Shown here in pieces: positions 38,776-49,739 of a DNA stretch of 64,000 nucleotides. Below the pieces are notes generated by a model. The model was not told the DNA's origin. It ran no database searches and saw nothing but the letters and a program-made list of their open reading frames with translations. The stretch is from Denitratisoma oestradiolicum (GTDB lineage: Bacteria > Pseudomonadota > Gammaproteobacteria > Burkholderiales > Rhodocyclaceae), in the NCBI RefSeq assembly GCF_902813185.1, contig NZ_LR778301.1:2046001-2110000 (forward strand), in the 5' to 3' direction. Each line of letters begins with the position of its first letter. The first letter of the stretch is position 1. Both the position numbers and the translations under genes were made by a program.

Positions 38776-40500
38776 GTGGAACTCAATCCTTACCAAGAAC
38801 GCGCGGTCGTCGCCAATGGCCATTGCACGGTGCTTGCGTGCCCTGGCTCAGGCAAGACACGGGTTCTGGCCGCGCGTGCAGCGCATCTTCTTGGAACGAA
38901 CGAACGGGGACGTCTTTGCGCTGTTACCTTCACGCGCGATGCGGCAGATGAACTGAAGTCGCGGATTCTGGCCGCTTGTGGCAAGACCAACGCGGTGCGA
39001 TTGGCGGTCGGGACGTTTCATTCCATTGCGCTATCTCAAATGCGCCGCAACAAAAGTTCAGGACTGGGGCGCCTCATCTCCGATGGCGAGCGTCTCTCGC
39101 TGATTCGTCGCTGTTGGCAGCAGCACGCAAAGCGACTGCCCTTGGAAAGCATCGTCCAGGCAATCGATGCGGCCAAGTCCAGACTCGAATGGAAACCGTC
39201 GGAATGCGCTGAAATCGAGGCCGCCCTTCAGAGCTACGGTGAAGTTCTTCAGGCGGAGGGATCCGTCGATTTTGCCGACCTGATGCTACAGGCCGTTCGC
39301 GACATCCAGTCGAAAACGATGCCGCCACTTTCAATTCGCTGGCTTCTTGTCGATGAAGCGCAGGACATGGACGCGGTACAGATGGAGTGGGTCAAAACCC
39401 ATGCCGATCACGGCATCGAGATCACGCTGGTCGGCGACGACGACCAGAGCCTGTACTCGTTTCGCCATGCGATGGGTTACGAGGGCCTACGGCACATCTC
39501 CGAATACCTATCGTCGGCTGTCATGTCCCTTCCGATCAACTACCGCTGCCCTGAAAACGTTCTTCAGCATGCCAATCGGCTGATCGCCCATAACGCGGAT
39601 CGTGCGCCGAAGAACGTTGAGGCTTTCCGCAAGTCTCCAGGCGTCATCGACGTCATTCGGTTATCAGACCGATGGAGCGAGGCCGACTTGATCGCATCTC
39701 GCATCCAAGCCGAGTCGGAGAAAGCACAGTGGGCGATACTTGCCCGAACCAACAACATCATCGACAAAGTGGAAGTCGCATTTGCTGATAGGGACATTCC
39801 ATATCACCGCATGGGAGGGAAGAGCGTATGGAACAAAACCGTGGGCAGCACACTGCTCGGGCTCTTGCGATCAGTAGGCGATGGAAGTTGGACCGGTGTT
39901 GCCAATGCACTGTACTTCACTGGAATGGCTCCCCGGCTCGTCAACGAACTCTCTCGGATTCAGGGCATCACCTGCCACGAACGTCTCGATCAAATCATCG
40001 CGGAATATGATCATTCTACGAGTCCGAAAAGCGATGAAACGCTTCTGATAAGTCTCCACGACGGAATGCATGACTGGGTCGATCAAGACAAGCGGGAACG
40101 CCAGGCATTGGTAATTCACGCCGTCACGGCCTGGCTGGCTGATCGAACCACAGAAGAAAATGGAACACTATTGCGTCGGCTAGAAGGAATTCTGTGCCGG
40201 CTCAACGGCAGTTTGTCGGTGCGGCTGATGAAAGCGGCTAGTCGGTCGAAAGCTGTCGGCAAAGGTGCTGCCATCATGACATTGCACGCAGCGAAAGGAT
40301 TGGAGTTTTCGAATGTTTGGATTCTCGGTGCCGAGGAAGGCAACCTACCCCATTCGGACTCCACACCGGAGGAAGAACGGCGGCTCTTTTACGTCGGAAT
40401 GACCCGGTCGAAAAATCGGCTGATCGTCAGCAGTGCGGCGAAGGAAGGATCGGCATCCAGGTACATCACGGAGTCTGAACTCAAGCCCTGCCAAAACTAG
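38776..40500 (+). CDS. UvrD/Rep-type superfamily-1 DNA helicase
   Basis: The start is a GTG at 38776 directly after the stop of the previous gene. The 574 residues contain the SF1A motifs in order: MELNPYQERAVVANGH (Q motif region), Walker A CPGSGKTR, LCAVTFTRDAADELKSRI, Walker B LLVDEAQDMDAVQ, VGDDDQSLYSFRHA, LPINYRCPENVL, LHAAKGLEFSNVWILGAEEG and LFYVGMTRSKNRL. The size is slightly less than that of UvrD (about 720), with a smaller 2B domain. The helicase would unwind DNA for replication or transfer of the element. It is on the plus strand, opposite to the main cluster. Confidence 0.9.
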   Translation: MELNPYQERAVVANGHCTVLACPGSGKTRVLAARAAHLLGTNERGRLCAVTFTRDAADELKSRILAACGKTNAVRLAVGTFHSIALSQMRRNKSSGLGRLISDGERLSLIRRCWQQHAKRLPLESIVQAIDAAKSRLEWKPSECAEIEAALQSYGEVLQAEGSVDFADLMLQAVRDIQSKTMPPLSIRWLLVDEAQDMDAVQMEWVKTHADHGIEITLVGDDDQSLYSFRHAMGYEGLRHISEYLSSAVMSLPINYRCPENVLQHANRLIAHNADRAPKNVEAFRKSPGVIDVIRLSDRWSEADLIASRIQAESEKAQWAILARTNNIIDKVEVAFADRDIPYHRMGGKSVWNKTVGSTLLGLLRSVGDGSWTGVANALYFTGMAPRLVNELSRIQGITCHERLDQIIAEYDHSTSPKSDETLLISLHDGMHDWVDQDKRERQALVIHAVTAWLADRTTEENGTLLRRLEGILCRLNGSLSVRLMKAASRSKAVGKGAAIMTLHAAKGLEFSNVWILGAEEGNLPHSDSTPEEERRLFYVGMTRSKNRLIVSSAAKEGSASRYITESELKPCQN

Positions 40501-40628
40501 ACGGCCTAACTTACCAGAAAGTCCGGGACTAGGTTTTCGAAAGGCGCTCGTTTTGGATCGATTTCGGAAATACGGCCACTTCGTCGCACGTTGTAATTGC
40601 CGATATCCTCGAAACCTAGGGAATGACA

Positions 40629-40889
40629 ATGAATGATCCAATCCTTACCAAACGATTCATTCGCCGCAATGAACTTCGCAAGCTCATTCCGGTGGCCGAC
40701 ACTACAATCTACGAACTGGAGAGGGCCGGCAATTTTCCCAAGCGCTTCAACCTGACTGCTCGATGTGTCGTTTGGGATCTGGAAGAGATCGAAGAATGGA
40801 TCGCCGAGCGTAGAGCGGCGCTCACAAAGAAGGTCTCACCGCCTGATGTCCGGCAGCGCAAGACCCGGCCGGTTCGGCGAGATACATGA
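40629..40889 (+). CDS. AlpA-family excisionase-like regulator
   Basis: The ATG at 40629 has AGGG seven bases upstream; an earlier ATG at 40623 is too close to it. The 86-residue protein is a small winged-helix or MerR-like DNA-binder: FIRRNELRKLIPVADTTIYELERAGNFP, WDLEEIEEWIAER. This is the pattern of AlpA, which in phage P4-like elements and islands turns on the integrase gene and helps excision. The integrase gene converges with it just downstream. It is thus the best candidate for an excision regulator. Confidence 0.85.
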   Translation: MNDPILTKRFIRRNELRKLIPVADTTIYELERAGNFPKRFNLTARCVVWDLEEIEEWIAERRAALTKKVSPPDVRQRKTRPVRRDT

Positions 40890-40926
40890 ATCTTTCGCAA
40901 CCCGGTCGGTGCGCAAATCGATAGGC

Positions 40927-42150
40927 TCATGCAGCCTTGCTGAGTATCGGGGTCACTTTCATCCCTGAAATCCAGCCATCAACCATATTTGCCCATTGCT
41001 GAAGCATGTCCCTTCTCTGCTGTGCATATTCAGCCTTGTTGTACACCGCCCTTACCCCTCGTTGTTCGTGAGCTAGGCATTTCTCGATCCAATCAGAATT
41101 GAACCCAGCTTCATGGAGCAGCGTTGATCCGGTCCGGCGTAAGTCATGCACCGAAAACTCCTCCAACGGCAGTTCCTTTTTCTTCGCGCGTTCGACGGTC
41201 ACATCGATGACGCGATTCAACGTCGCGTTGGACATGCCTTTGTCGCCTTCATATCGGGAAGGAAGCAGAAACTTTGACCCACCGGCACAAGTCTTGAGGG
41301 CAATCATGATGTCCAGCGCCTGCTGCGATAGATACACCACATGTGGCCTGCGAGCCTTCATACGCGCCGCTGGAATTGTCCAAGTGGCCTCCATGAAGGC
41401 CACCTCATCCCACGTCGCATTGAGCAGCTCCCCCTTACGGACCAGCGTCAGCAGTATCAACCGCAACGCCAATTTGATGGTGGGCAGCGTCCCGACATGG
41501 TCGATCTCTTCGAAGAAAATCCGTATTTCGTCGGGGGATAGAGCGCGATCCTTGGCTTTGAAGGTCGCAATCGCAGACGCCTTTACATCATCGGCTGGAT
41601 TGGGAACCTTGTGCCCACGTTCGATGGCAAACCGGAAAACCTGTCCAACAATCTCTCTGACGTGCACCGCGGTAGCTGGCGCATTCCGAGCCTTGATCTT
41701 TTCACAAAGAGAACGAAGGTCATCGGAAGTTACCTCTCGCAGGAGCCGCTTACCGAATACGGGAGCCACGTCGCGATCGATGATGCTCTTCCTCATCGCC
41801 TTGGTGCTATCGGCCATTCGATTGTCGTTTAGCCAGAGATCAGTAAATTCACCGAACGTCTTGGCCTCTTTCGTCTTTTGAAGGGCGCGTTGCTTTTCCT
41901 TCGCCGGAGACTTTCCTGCGGCAATCGCTTTCTTGGCCGCGATAAGCAGATCCCTCGCCTCACCCAGGGTGATGCCGTCAGGACCGTACTGGCCCAAGAC
42001 CACCGTTTCTCGGCGGCCATGTAACCGATAGTCGAGCCGGAAAGAGACAACCCCGGACGGTGTAACAGCGACGTACAGTCCATCGCGATCCACCATTTTG
42101 TAGAGCTTCTCGGTGGGCTTGAGGTTCTTGATCTGGGTATCAGTGAGCAT
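40927..42150 (-). CDS. int: Tyrosine integrase of the element (P4/DUF4102 type)
   Basis: The ATG at 42150 follows AAGGATCCCA and gives 407 residues. The N-terminal arm-binding domain (LTDTQIKNLKPTEKLYKMVDRDGLYV, first 30 residues) is that of P4-like integrases, then the core-binding domain and the catalytic domain. The catalytic residues are visible: R in LVRKGELLN, K within MKARRPHVVYL, HDLRR, H in LAHEQ and Y in VYNKAEY. It lies next to the 3' end of guaA, a known target of integrative elements, and its gene is oriented toward the element interior. It should cut and join attachment sites there. Confidence 0.95.
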   Translation of the reverse strand: MLTDTQIKNLKPTEKLYKMVDRDGLYVAVTPSGVVSFRLDYRLHGRRETVVLGQYGPDGITLGEARDLLIAAKKAIAAGKSPAKEKQRALQKTKEAKTFGEFTDLWLNDNRMADSTKAMRKSIIDRDVAPVFGKRLLREVTSDDLRSLCEKIKARNAPATAVHVREIVGQVFRFAIERGHKVPNPADDVKASAIATFKAKDRALSPDEIRIFFEEIDHVGTLPTIKLALRLILLTLVRKGELLNATWDEVAFMEATWTIPAARMKARRPHVVYLSQQALDIMIALKTCAGGSKFLLPSRYEGDKGMSNATLNRVIDVTVERAKKKELPLEEFSVHDLRRTGSTLLHEAGFNSDWIEKCLAHEQRGVRAVYNKAEYAQQRRDMLQQWANMVDGWISGMKVTPILSKAA

Positions 42151-42444
42151 TGGGATCCTTCCCGGGCTGCCCGATACCGTCAACGAAAATTTGTCCGTTT
42201 TCGCCTTGAAACCCGCATGAATACTAGGTTTCTCTTCTTACGATACCGTCAACCCGCCGATTTCGTGGTGACGGTATCAATCATACGAGTGTGTCAGCAG
42301 AATGCCAATACCGTCACGGATACCGTCTCTGGAATCCGGCTACCCCCGATAGTCACCGATAGAAGATGAAAGACAAGTTATTGTTAAATATAAATATTTA
42401 ACCGTATTAGTGATAGCTACCGATAGCCCCTGAAAGACGTCGAA
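42151..42444. promoter_or_regulatory. Attachment region with repeated integrase-arm-like sites next to guaA
   Basis: This gap contains five copies of the sequence GATACCGTC or one-base variants: 42173, 42242, 42270 (inverted), 42307 and 42319. There is an 18-bp-stem palindrome GTTAAATAT-AA-ATATTTAAC (42383-42402), which is AT-rich as in sites for bending proteins. The CCGATAG tetrads near 42347, 42356 and 42420 add to the pattern. The region lies between the integrase gene and the guaA 3' end and so is probably one end (attL or attR) of the element. Confidence 0.65.
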
Positions 42445-44010
42445 TCATTCCCACTCGATAGTCGCAGGCGGTTTTCCGGAGATGTCATAAACAACGCGGT
42501 TGATGCCCCGCACTTCATTGATGATGCGGTTGCTCACCTTGCCCAGCAGGCTGTGGGGCAGTTCGGCCCAGTGGGCGGTCATGAAGTCCTGGGTCTGCAC
42601 GGCGCGCAAGGCCACCACGTATTCGTAGGTGCGGCCGTCGCCCATCACACCCACGCTCTTCACCGGCAGGAACACGGCGAAGGCCTGGCTGGTCTTGTCG
42701 TACCAGTCGGCGGCCCGCAGTTCGTCGATGAAGATGGCGTCGGCCCGGCGCAGCAGGTCAGCGAAGTCCTTTCGCACCTCGCCGAGGATGCGAACACCGA
42801 GGCCGGGGCCGGGGAAAGGATGACGATAGACCATCTCGTGGGGCAGCCCCAGGGCGATACCCAGTTCCCGCACCTCGTCCTTGAACAGCTCCCGCAGGGG
42901 CTCCAGCAGCTTGAGGTTGAGGGTCTCGGGCAGGCCGCCCACGTTGTGGTGGCTCTTGATGGTGTGGGCCTTGCCGGTTTTCGAACCGGCCGACTCGATC
43001 ACGTCGGGATAGATGGTGCCCTGGGCCAGCCACCTGGCGTTGGGCAGCTTCTGGGCCTCGGCCTGGAATACCTCGACGAATTCGCGGCCGATGATCTTGC
43101 GCTTGGCCTCCGGGTCGGACACGCCTTTGAGGTGGCCCATGAACTGTTCGGTGGCATCCACGTGGATCACCTTGACCCCCAGGTTGCGGGCGAAGGTCTC
43201 CATCACTTGCTCGGCCTCATTGAGACGCAGAAGGCCGTTGTCTACGAAGACGCAGGTCAGTTGCTCGCCGATGGCCCGGTGCAGCAGCGCAGCCACCACG
43301 GAGGAGTCCACCCCGCCGGAGAGACCAAGGATCACCTCTTCCTGCCCCACCTGGGCACGCACCTTTTCGATGGCTTCGTTCACGTAGTCGGGCATGTTCC
43401 AGTCGTGGCCGCAACCGCAGATCTCATGGACGAAGCGGGCAATCATTTCCTTGCCCTTGAGGGTGTGGGTCACTTCCGGATGGAACTGCACGGCGTAGAA
43501 CTTGCGCGTCTCGTCGGCCATGGCGGCCACCGGACAGGATTCGCTGCTGGCGATGACCTTGAAGCCAGCCGGCATCTCCGTGACTTTGTCGCCGTGACTC
43601 ATCCAGACGTCCAGCAGGCCATGACCTGCGGCGTTGCTACGGTCCTGAATACCCCTGAACAGCTCGGAATGGCCTCGGGCACGAATTTCCGCGTAGCCGA
43701 ACTCCCGCTTGCCGGAGCTTTCCACCTTGCCTCCCAGTTGCTGGGCCATGGTCTGCATGCCGTAGCAGATGCCCAGCACCGGCACCCCCAGTTCGAAAAC
43801 CACCTGGGGCGCCCTCCACTCCTCGGCTTCGTATACCGAGTTGGGACCGCCGGAGAGGATGATCCCTTGAGGATTGAACTGGCGGATGAATTCGGCAGAG
43901 ACATCGAAGGGATGCAGTTCGCAATAAACCTGCTGCTCCCTCACCCGGCGAGCGATAAGCTGGGTGACCTGGGAACCGAAATCGAGGATGAGAATCTTCT
44001 GGTGGGACAT
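42445..44010 (-). CDS. guaA: GMP synthase (glutamine-hydrolysing)
   Basis: The start at 44010 ([20 protein letters not shown]) gives 521 residues, the usual length. The glutaminase domain has C in GICYGMQ and the HPEVTHT motif. The ATP pyrophosphatase domain has SGGVDSSV, and the dimer domain ends in [10 protein letters not shown]. The enzyme makes GMP from XMP, glutamine and ATP. Its 3' end abuts the element attachment region, so the insertion has restored the stop and last codons. The gene follows guaB with a hairpin (44034-44053) in between. Confidence 0.98.
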   Translation of the reverse strand: MSHQKILILDFGSQVTQLIARRVREQQVYCELHPFDVSAEFIRQFNPQGIILSGGPNSVYEAEEWRAPQVVFELGVPVLGICYGMQTMAQQLGGKVESSGKREFGYAEIRARGHSELFRGIQDRSNAAGHGLLDVWMSHGDKVTEMPAGFKVIASSESCPVAAMADETRKFYAVQFHPEVTHTLKGKEMIARFVHEICGCGHDWNMPDYVNEAIEKVRAQVGQEEVILGLSGGVDSSVVAALLHRAIGEQLTCVFVDNGLLRLNEAEQVMETFARNLGVKVIHVDATEQFMGHLKGVSDPEAKRKIIGREFVEVFQAEAQKLPNARWLAQGTIYPDVIESAGSKTGKAHTIKSHHNVGGLPETLNLKLLEPLRELFKDEVRELGIALGLPHEMVYRHPFPGPGLGVRILGEVRKDFADLLRRADAIFIDELRAADWYDKTSQAFAVFLPVKSVGVMGDGRTYEYVVALRAVQTQDFMTAHWAELPHSLLGKVSNRIINEVRGINRVVYDISGKPPATIEWE

Positions 44011-44033
44011 GGCGTTCAACCCTGGAAATAACA

Positions 44034-44053
44034 AAGGCGGCCTAAGCCGCCTT
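44034..44053. other. Hairpin between guaB and guaA
   Basis: AAGGCGGC and GCCGCCTT form an 8-bp perfect stem with the loop CTAA. It has no T run, and the two genes are in one operon, so it probably stabilises or attenuates the guaB transcript. Confidence 0.5.
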
Positions 44054-44070
44054 GGCTCGGACAGAGCCGC

Positions 44071-45558
<1,488 letters not shown>

Positions 45559-45595
45559 TTATACGTGCCCGACCCCGGCCAAGCCAAATAGACGC

Positions 45596-45916
45596 TTATT
45601 CCCCGGCGGCGTCGCCGCCCTTTTTCATCACCTTGCCCTCGGCGGCCCGCTGCTTGCGCACTTCCTTGGGGTCGGCGATCAAGGGACGGTAGATTTCCAC
45701 CCGGTCCCGCTGGCGCAGCCCGACATCGAGCCGGGACAGCTTGCCGAAAATGCCAAACTTGCCCTTGACCAGATCGATCTCCGGGTGTTTTTGCAGCAGA
45801 CCTGAGGCTTCCAGGGCCTGTTGCAGAGTAGCGCCTTCCGGTAGCTTGAGGTGGATCAGTTCCTGCTGCCCAGGACGGGCGTAGACCACTTCGATTTCGA
45901 TGGATGTTTCAGCCAT
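45596..45916 (-). CDS. rnfH: RnfH-family ubiquitin-fold protein
   Basis: The start at 45916 (MAETSIEIEVVYARPGQQEL) gives 106 residues and overlaps the end of the ratA gene by eight bases. It has the RnfH (UPF0125) core, VYARPGQQELIHLKLPEGAT, then KHPEIDLVKGKFGIFGKL and RVEIYRPLIADPKEVRKQRA. Members have a beta-grasp fold; the function is not known. It is a neighbour of ratA in many proteobacteria, and here both lie downstream of the smpB gene in the opposite direction. Confidence 0.9.
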   Translation of the reverse strand: MAETSIEIEVVYARPGQQELIHLKLPEGATLQQALEASGLLQKHPEIDLVKGKFGIFGKLSRLDVGLRQRDRVEIYRPLIADPKEVRKQRAAEGKVMKKGGDAAGE

Positions 45917-46340
45917 GGAGTTGCTTTGCCCTTTTGACGAAGGCCTCGACGAAGCTGTTGGCGATATGGCTGAACACGGGGCCCAGCACCTTTTCCAGCA
46001 TCTTGCTGGAAAATTCGTAATGCAGACGGAACTGGATCTTGCAGGCGTGCTCCCCCAGGGGAGTGAAGCACCAACTGCCATCCAGGTGTTTCATGGGCCC
46101 ATCCCGCAGACTTATCTGCATCCGCCGGGGAGCTTCCTTGAGGTTCTGGGTCGAAAAATGGGACTTCACACCGCGGTAGTTGATGTGCAGGGTGGCCACA
46201 GTGGTGGTCTCGCTACGTTCGTGCAGTTCCGTGCCGCCGCACCAGGGCAGAAACTTCGGATAGTCCTCGACCCGATCCACCAGTTCGAACATCTGGGCCG
46301 GCGTGTGTTCGATCAGGACGGTTTTCTCGACAACGGTCAT
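45909..46340 (-). CDS. ratA: RatA / COQ10-type START-domain protein
   Basis: This 143-residue protein begins MTVVEKTVLIEHTPAQMFEL and has the family pattern VEDYPKFLPWCGG, HINYRGVKSHFSTQN and YEFSSKMLEKVLGPVFSHIA. In E. coli RatA was described as a toxin that blocks 70S ribosome assembly, while the fold is that of the coenzyme Q-binding COQ10 proteins. Which role applies here is uncertain. It is divergent from smpB, as in many gamma- and betaproteobacteria. It overlaps rnfH. Confidence 0.92.
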   Translation of the reverse strand: MTVVEKTVLIEHTPAQMFELVDRVEDYPKFLPWCGGTELHERSETTTVATLHINYRGVKSHFSTQNLKEAPRRMQISLRDGPMKHLDGSWCFTPLGEHACKIQFRLHYEFSSKMLEKVLGPVFSHIANSFVEAFVKRAKQLHG

Positions 46341-46417
46341 GGAAGCACAGTGGTTTAGCGTGAAAAAGCATCAACGGAGCCGGGTGTGACCGTCGAGCGC
46401 AGCGAGCCGATGGGTAG

Positions 46418-46435
46418 CCCCGCCCCGGGGCGGGG
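46418..46435. repeat. 18-bp G+C palindrome between ratA and smpB
   Basis: CCCCGCCCC followed by GGGGCGGGG forms a perfect palindrome in the space between the divergent genes. It could be a hairpin or protein site; no T run follows. Confidence 0.5.
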
Positions 46436-46540
46436 ATGGGGGTGGGGGGCGTTCAGTTTGCCTTTGCGCATTTCATCCTCAGGGGTGGCGCTGGTGACCT
46501 TGCGCGTTAGAATCGCCCAATTCTACCGTGCAGCACCACC

Positions 46541-46990
46541 ATGAGCATTGTCGACAACAAGAAGGCCTTCCACGACTATTTCATCGAGGATCGCTACGAA
46601 GCCGGGCTGGTCCTGGAAGGCTGGGAGGTCAAGTCCATCCGGGCCGGGCGCGTCCAGATCAAGGAAGCCTACGTGGTGCTGAAAAACGGCGAAGTATTCC
46701 TGATCGGCGCCCACATCAGTCCCCTGACCACCGCCTCCACCCACATTCACCCGGATCCGGTGCGGACTCGCAAGCTGCTGCTGCACAACGCCGAGATCAG
46801 CAAGCTGATCGGCAAGGTGGAGCGGGCTGGCTATGCCCTGGTGCCCCTGAACCTCCACTACGCCAAGGGCCGCATCAAGATCGAAATCGGCCTGGCCAAG
46901 GGCAAGAAGCAGTTCGACAAGCGGGCCACGGAGAAGGAACGGGAGTGGAAGCTGGAGCAGAGCAAGATGCTCAAGGAGCGCCAGCGCTGA
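46541..46990 (+). CDS. smpB: SsrA (tmRNA)-binding protein
   Basis: This 149-residue protein begins [20 protein letters not shown] and has the SmpB signatures: [26 protein letters not shown] and [22 protein letters not shown]. The C-terminal tail is basic, with [18 protein letters not shown], as required to enter the ribosome. It works with tmRNA in rescuing stalled ribosomes. No ssrA gene lies in the window. The length is slightly shorter than in E. coli (160). Confidence 0.97.
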   Translation: MSIVDNKKAFHDYFIEDRYEAGLVLEGWEVKSIRAGRVQIKEAYVVLKNGEVFLIGAHISPLTTASTHIHPDPVRTRKLLLHNAEISKLIGKVERAGYALVPLNLHYAKGRIKIEIGLAKGKKQFDKRATEKEREWKLEQSKMLKERQR

Positions 46991-47181
46991 TCAATCAGCG
47001 TAAAAAAACAAGCTTTCCCGCCGGGCCGCCCTGACCGAAGGAAATCCCTGTGGGACAAGGGAAAGCGGTACGCGGCGCCAGCCGCAACCCCTCGGTAACC
47101 CCCACGGAGTGCCCCGTAATATCGAGCAGAGCGAGCCGTATCGAACCCCCCGGAGGAGGGCGAAGGGGGCGAGCGTTTACA

Positions 47182-48492
47182 TCACTCTCGCTCGAAGAGG
47201 GCGATGGATTCCACGTGGGAGGTATGGGGGAACATGTTGGCAATGCCGGCCCCCTTCAGGCGATAACCTTTTTCGTGTACCAGGATCGCCGCATCCCGGG
47301 CCAGGGTTGCCGGCTTGCAGGACACATAGACAATGCGGCGGGGTCCGTCCTCGCCGATGGCCTTGACCAGTTCCACCGCGCCCTCCCGGGGCGGATCGAT
47401 CAGCATCTTGTCGAAATGGCCCAGGGCCGCCAGGCTTTCCGGTGTGGCCTGGAACAAATTAGCGACGCCGTATTCGCAGCGCTCCGCCAGGCCGTTCAAC
47501 GCCGCGTTGGCCCGGCCCCGCGCCACCAGTTCCTTGCTGCCTTCGATGCCCACCACCGTGGCGCCCAGGCGGGCAATGGGCAGGGTGAAGTTGCCCAGGC
47601 CGCAGAACATATCGGCGATCCGCTCGCCCGGAGCGGGCCGCAACAGTGCCATGGCGCGACGCACCAACACCCGGTTCACCCCATGATTGACCTGGGTGAA
47701 TTCCGTGGGCTGGAAACGCAGGCTCAGGCCAAAATCCGGCAGGCTGTAGGCCAGGGGCGACCGATCCAGGGGGTGGAACAAGTGCGCCGTTGCCGGCCCA
47801 CCAGGCTGGAGATACCAGATCACCCCTTCCCCGTCGGCAAACTGCCGCAGCAGTTCCTCGTCCTGGGGCGTCAACGCCTCCAGATTGCGCAGCACCAGTA
47901 CCGGCAGGGTCTCGCCACCGCTATCCCCCACCGACACCTCTATCTGGGGCAGGCGATCCGGGGTGGACATGCGCGCCACCAGGGTCTTCAGCTTCGGCAG
48001 CAATCCAGAAATCAGCGGCGGCAGCACCGGGCACTGATCCATCACTGCCACATAGCTGCTGCGTTTTTCGTGGAAACCCACCAGCACCCCGCCCTTTTTC
48101 GGCACATGGCGCACTGACAGACGGGCCCGCTGGCGATAGCCCCAAGTGGCACTGGTGACAGGGCCATACATCACTTCGGGGCGAAGCCGGGCCAGATGCC
48201 ACAAGGCGTCCTCCAGTACGCGCTGCTTGGCTGCGGTCTGGGCCGAGGGAGCCAGATGTTGCATGCTGCATCCACCGCAAACTCCGAAGTGGGGGCAGCC
48301 GGGCGTGACCCGCTGGCTGGAGGCCCGGAGAATCTGAACCACCTGGGCCTGTTCGTAATTGGGCTTGCGCCGATAACTGGCATATTCCACCCGTTCGCCG
48401 GGCAAGGCCCCCTCGATGAAGATCGTCTTGCCTTCCACATGGGCAATGCCACGGCCTTCGTGGTCCAGGGATTCGATCAGGGTGACGGGCAT
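47182..48492 (-). CDS. rlmD: 23S rRNA (uracil-1939-C5)-methyltransferase
   Basis: The start at 48492 ([20 protein letters not shown]) gives 436 residues. It has a TRAM domain, a [4Fe-4S] site ([15 protein letters not shown] plus CPVLPPL) and the methyltransferase domain: [41 protein letters not shown] and [13 protein letters not shown] with the catalytic cysteine. This is the RlmD (RumA) type. It is a normal housekeeping gene in the region between smpB and the peptidase gene. Confidence 0.95.
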   Translation of the reverse strand: MPVTLIESLDHEGRGIAHVEGKTIFIEGALPGERVEYASYRRKPNYEQAQVVQILRASSQRVTPGCPHFGVCGGCSMQHLAPSAQTAAKQRVLEDALWHLARLRPEVMYGPVTSATWGYRQRARLSVRHVPKKGGVLVGFHEKRSSYVAVMDQCPVLPPLISGLLPKLKTLVARMSTPDRLPQIEVSVGDSGGETLPVLVLRNLEALTPQDEELLRQFADGEGVIWYLQPGGPATAHLFHPLDRSPLAYSLPDFGLSLRFQPTEFTQVNHGVNRVLVRRAMALLRPAPGERIADMFCGLGNFTLPIARLGATVVGIEGSKELVARGRANAALNGLAERCEYGVANLFQATPESLAALGHFDKMLIDPPREGAVELVKAIGEDGPRRIVYVSCKPATLARDAAILVHEKGYRLKGAGIANMFPHTSHVESIALFERE

Positions 48493-48572
48493 GGGGAAGC
48501 CTGTAAACATGACGGCGGGGGCGGCATTATAATCAGCCCAGGCATCCCGTCTCCTGCCCTTCCGCCATCGAG

Positions 48573-49055
48573 ATGAACGATCCAGCCATCACTCCCTTCG
48601 ACAGCGAGACCGGCTTTCGCCAAGCCATCGGCACTGTCATCGCCCAGGCACGGCAGGAACTGCGTGTCTTCGACCGGGATATCCAACGCTTGCAGTTGGA
48701 GCAAAAGGCCAGCATCGCCGCTCTGGAGGCCTTTCTCTCCGCCTCCCGGGATAACCGCCTGCGTATAGTGGTCCATGACACCAGTCACCTGGAGCGTTAT
48801 TGTCCCCGCCTCCATGCCTTGCAGCTCAACCACCTCCAGGCCATGGAAATCCGTCAGTCGCCGGATGAACTGCGCCATCTGGCAGAGGTTTATGTTCTTG
48901 CTGACCGGTGTCATGGCGCCCTGCGCCACCATGGGGACCATCCCCGGGGCAAGCTGATCCTGGACTCGGCTGACGAAATTCACCCCTGGTGGCAGCGTTT
49001 CGATGAGCTCTGGGCCCATGCTTCGCCCTGGTCGGCCAGTCGCACAGGCCTGTGA
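48573..49055 (+). CDS. Conserved protein of unknown function
   Basis: The 160-residue product starts [20 protein letters not shown]. The sequence shows a domain with [38 protein letters not shown] and [20 protein letters not shown]; it recalls the phospholipase-D-like fold but lacks the HKD motif, so it may be a degenerate member. The family is not known to me. It lies between rlmD and the NlpC/P60 gene. Confidence 0.6.
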   Translation: MNDPAITPFDSETGFRQAIGTVIAQARQELRVFDRDIQRLQLEQKASIAALEAFLSASRDNRLRIVVHDTSHLERYCPRLHALQLNHLQAMEIRQSPDELRHLAEVYVLADRCHGALRHHGDHPRGKLILDSADEIHPWWQRFDELWAHASPWSASRTGL

Positions 49056-49123
49056 GGTTTTCGAGGTTTCCCAATTCCGCCAGGGGTTTACTCCATCCGC
49101 CAGGGCCGTTATAGTCCGCTCCC

Positions 49124-49633
49124 ATGTCCGTCAAGACCCTCCTTGGCGCAAGCGCCTTGGCCCTTGCCCTGACCCTCCCCCAGGCTGTGCGAGCCGACGA
49201 GAATCCCGCCCCAGGCGGTGAGATTCGTGCGTCCCTGATGGATCGGTACGCAAGCCGCGCCCAGCAGGCCATCGATCAGGCCCTGGACCTTATCGGCATT
49301 CGTTATCGGCCAGGGGGCAGCGCGCCCGAGTCCGGTTTCGACTGCTCGGGTTTTGTGGGTCATGTATTCCGGGAAGGTCTGGGCCTGATCCTGCCCCGCA
49401 GCTCCAAGGAAATTTCCAACGCCGGGGAAGTGGTGCAGAAGACCGAATTGCGCCCAGGCGATCTGGTGTTTTTCAACACCATGCGGCGAGCCTTTTCCCA
49501 TGTGGGCATCTACCTGGGCAACAACCAGTTTGTCCACGCGCCGCGAGTTGGTGGCAAGGTACGCATCGAAGACATGCGCGAAGGCTACTGGGTTCAACGC
49601 TATAACGGCGCCCGTCGTCTCGTCATCGAATAG
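49124..49633 (+). CDS. NlpC/P60-family cell wall hydrolase
   Basis: The protein of 169 residues has a signal peptide (MSVKTLLGASALALALTLPQAVRA) and a C40 peptidase domain. The catalytic cysteine is in FDCSGFVGHVF, the histidine in FSHVGIYLGNN, and the third residue in VHAPRVGG. It would cut peptide bonds in peptidoglycan in the periplasm. Its neighbours are unrelated. The catalytic set is complete. Confidence 0.92.
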   Translation: MSVKTLLGASALALALTLPQAVRADENPAPGGEIRASLMDRYASRAQQAIDQALDLIGIRYRPGGSAPESGFDCSGFVGHVFREGLGLILPRSSKEISNAGEVVQKTELRPGDLVFFNTMRRAFSHVGIYLGNNQFVHAPRVGGKVRIEDMREGYWVQRYNGARRLVIE

Positions 49634-49739
49634 TCCTTGCCTCCAGCGGTGTTTGCGGCGGGAGGAAAATGCAGTCAGGCGCATAATGGCGGCCCGATGA
49701 CAAATTACAGTCGTTCAGGCCAATAACCGTATCTCAGGC

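Noticed and set aside
42553..44031. Long open frame of 492 codons on the plus strand
   Set aside because: It is antisense to guaA, which has every conserved motif; such frames come from the G+C bias at third positions. The translation has a His/Gly/Val-rich composition unlike a real protein.
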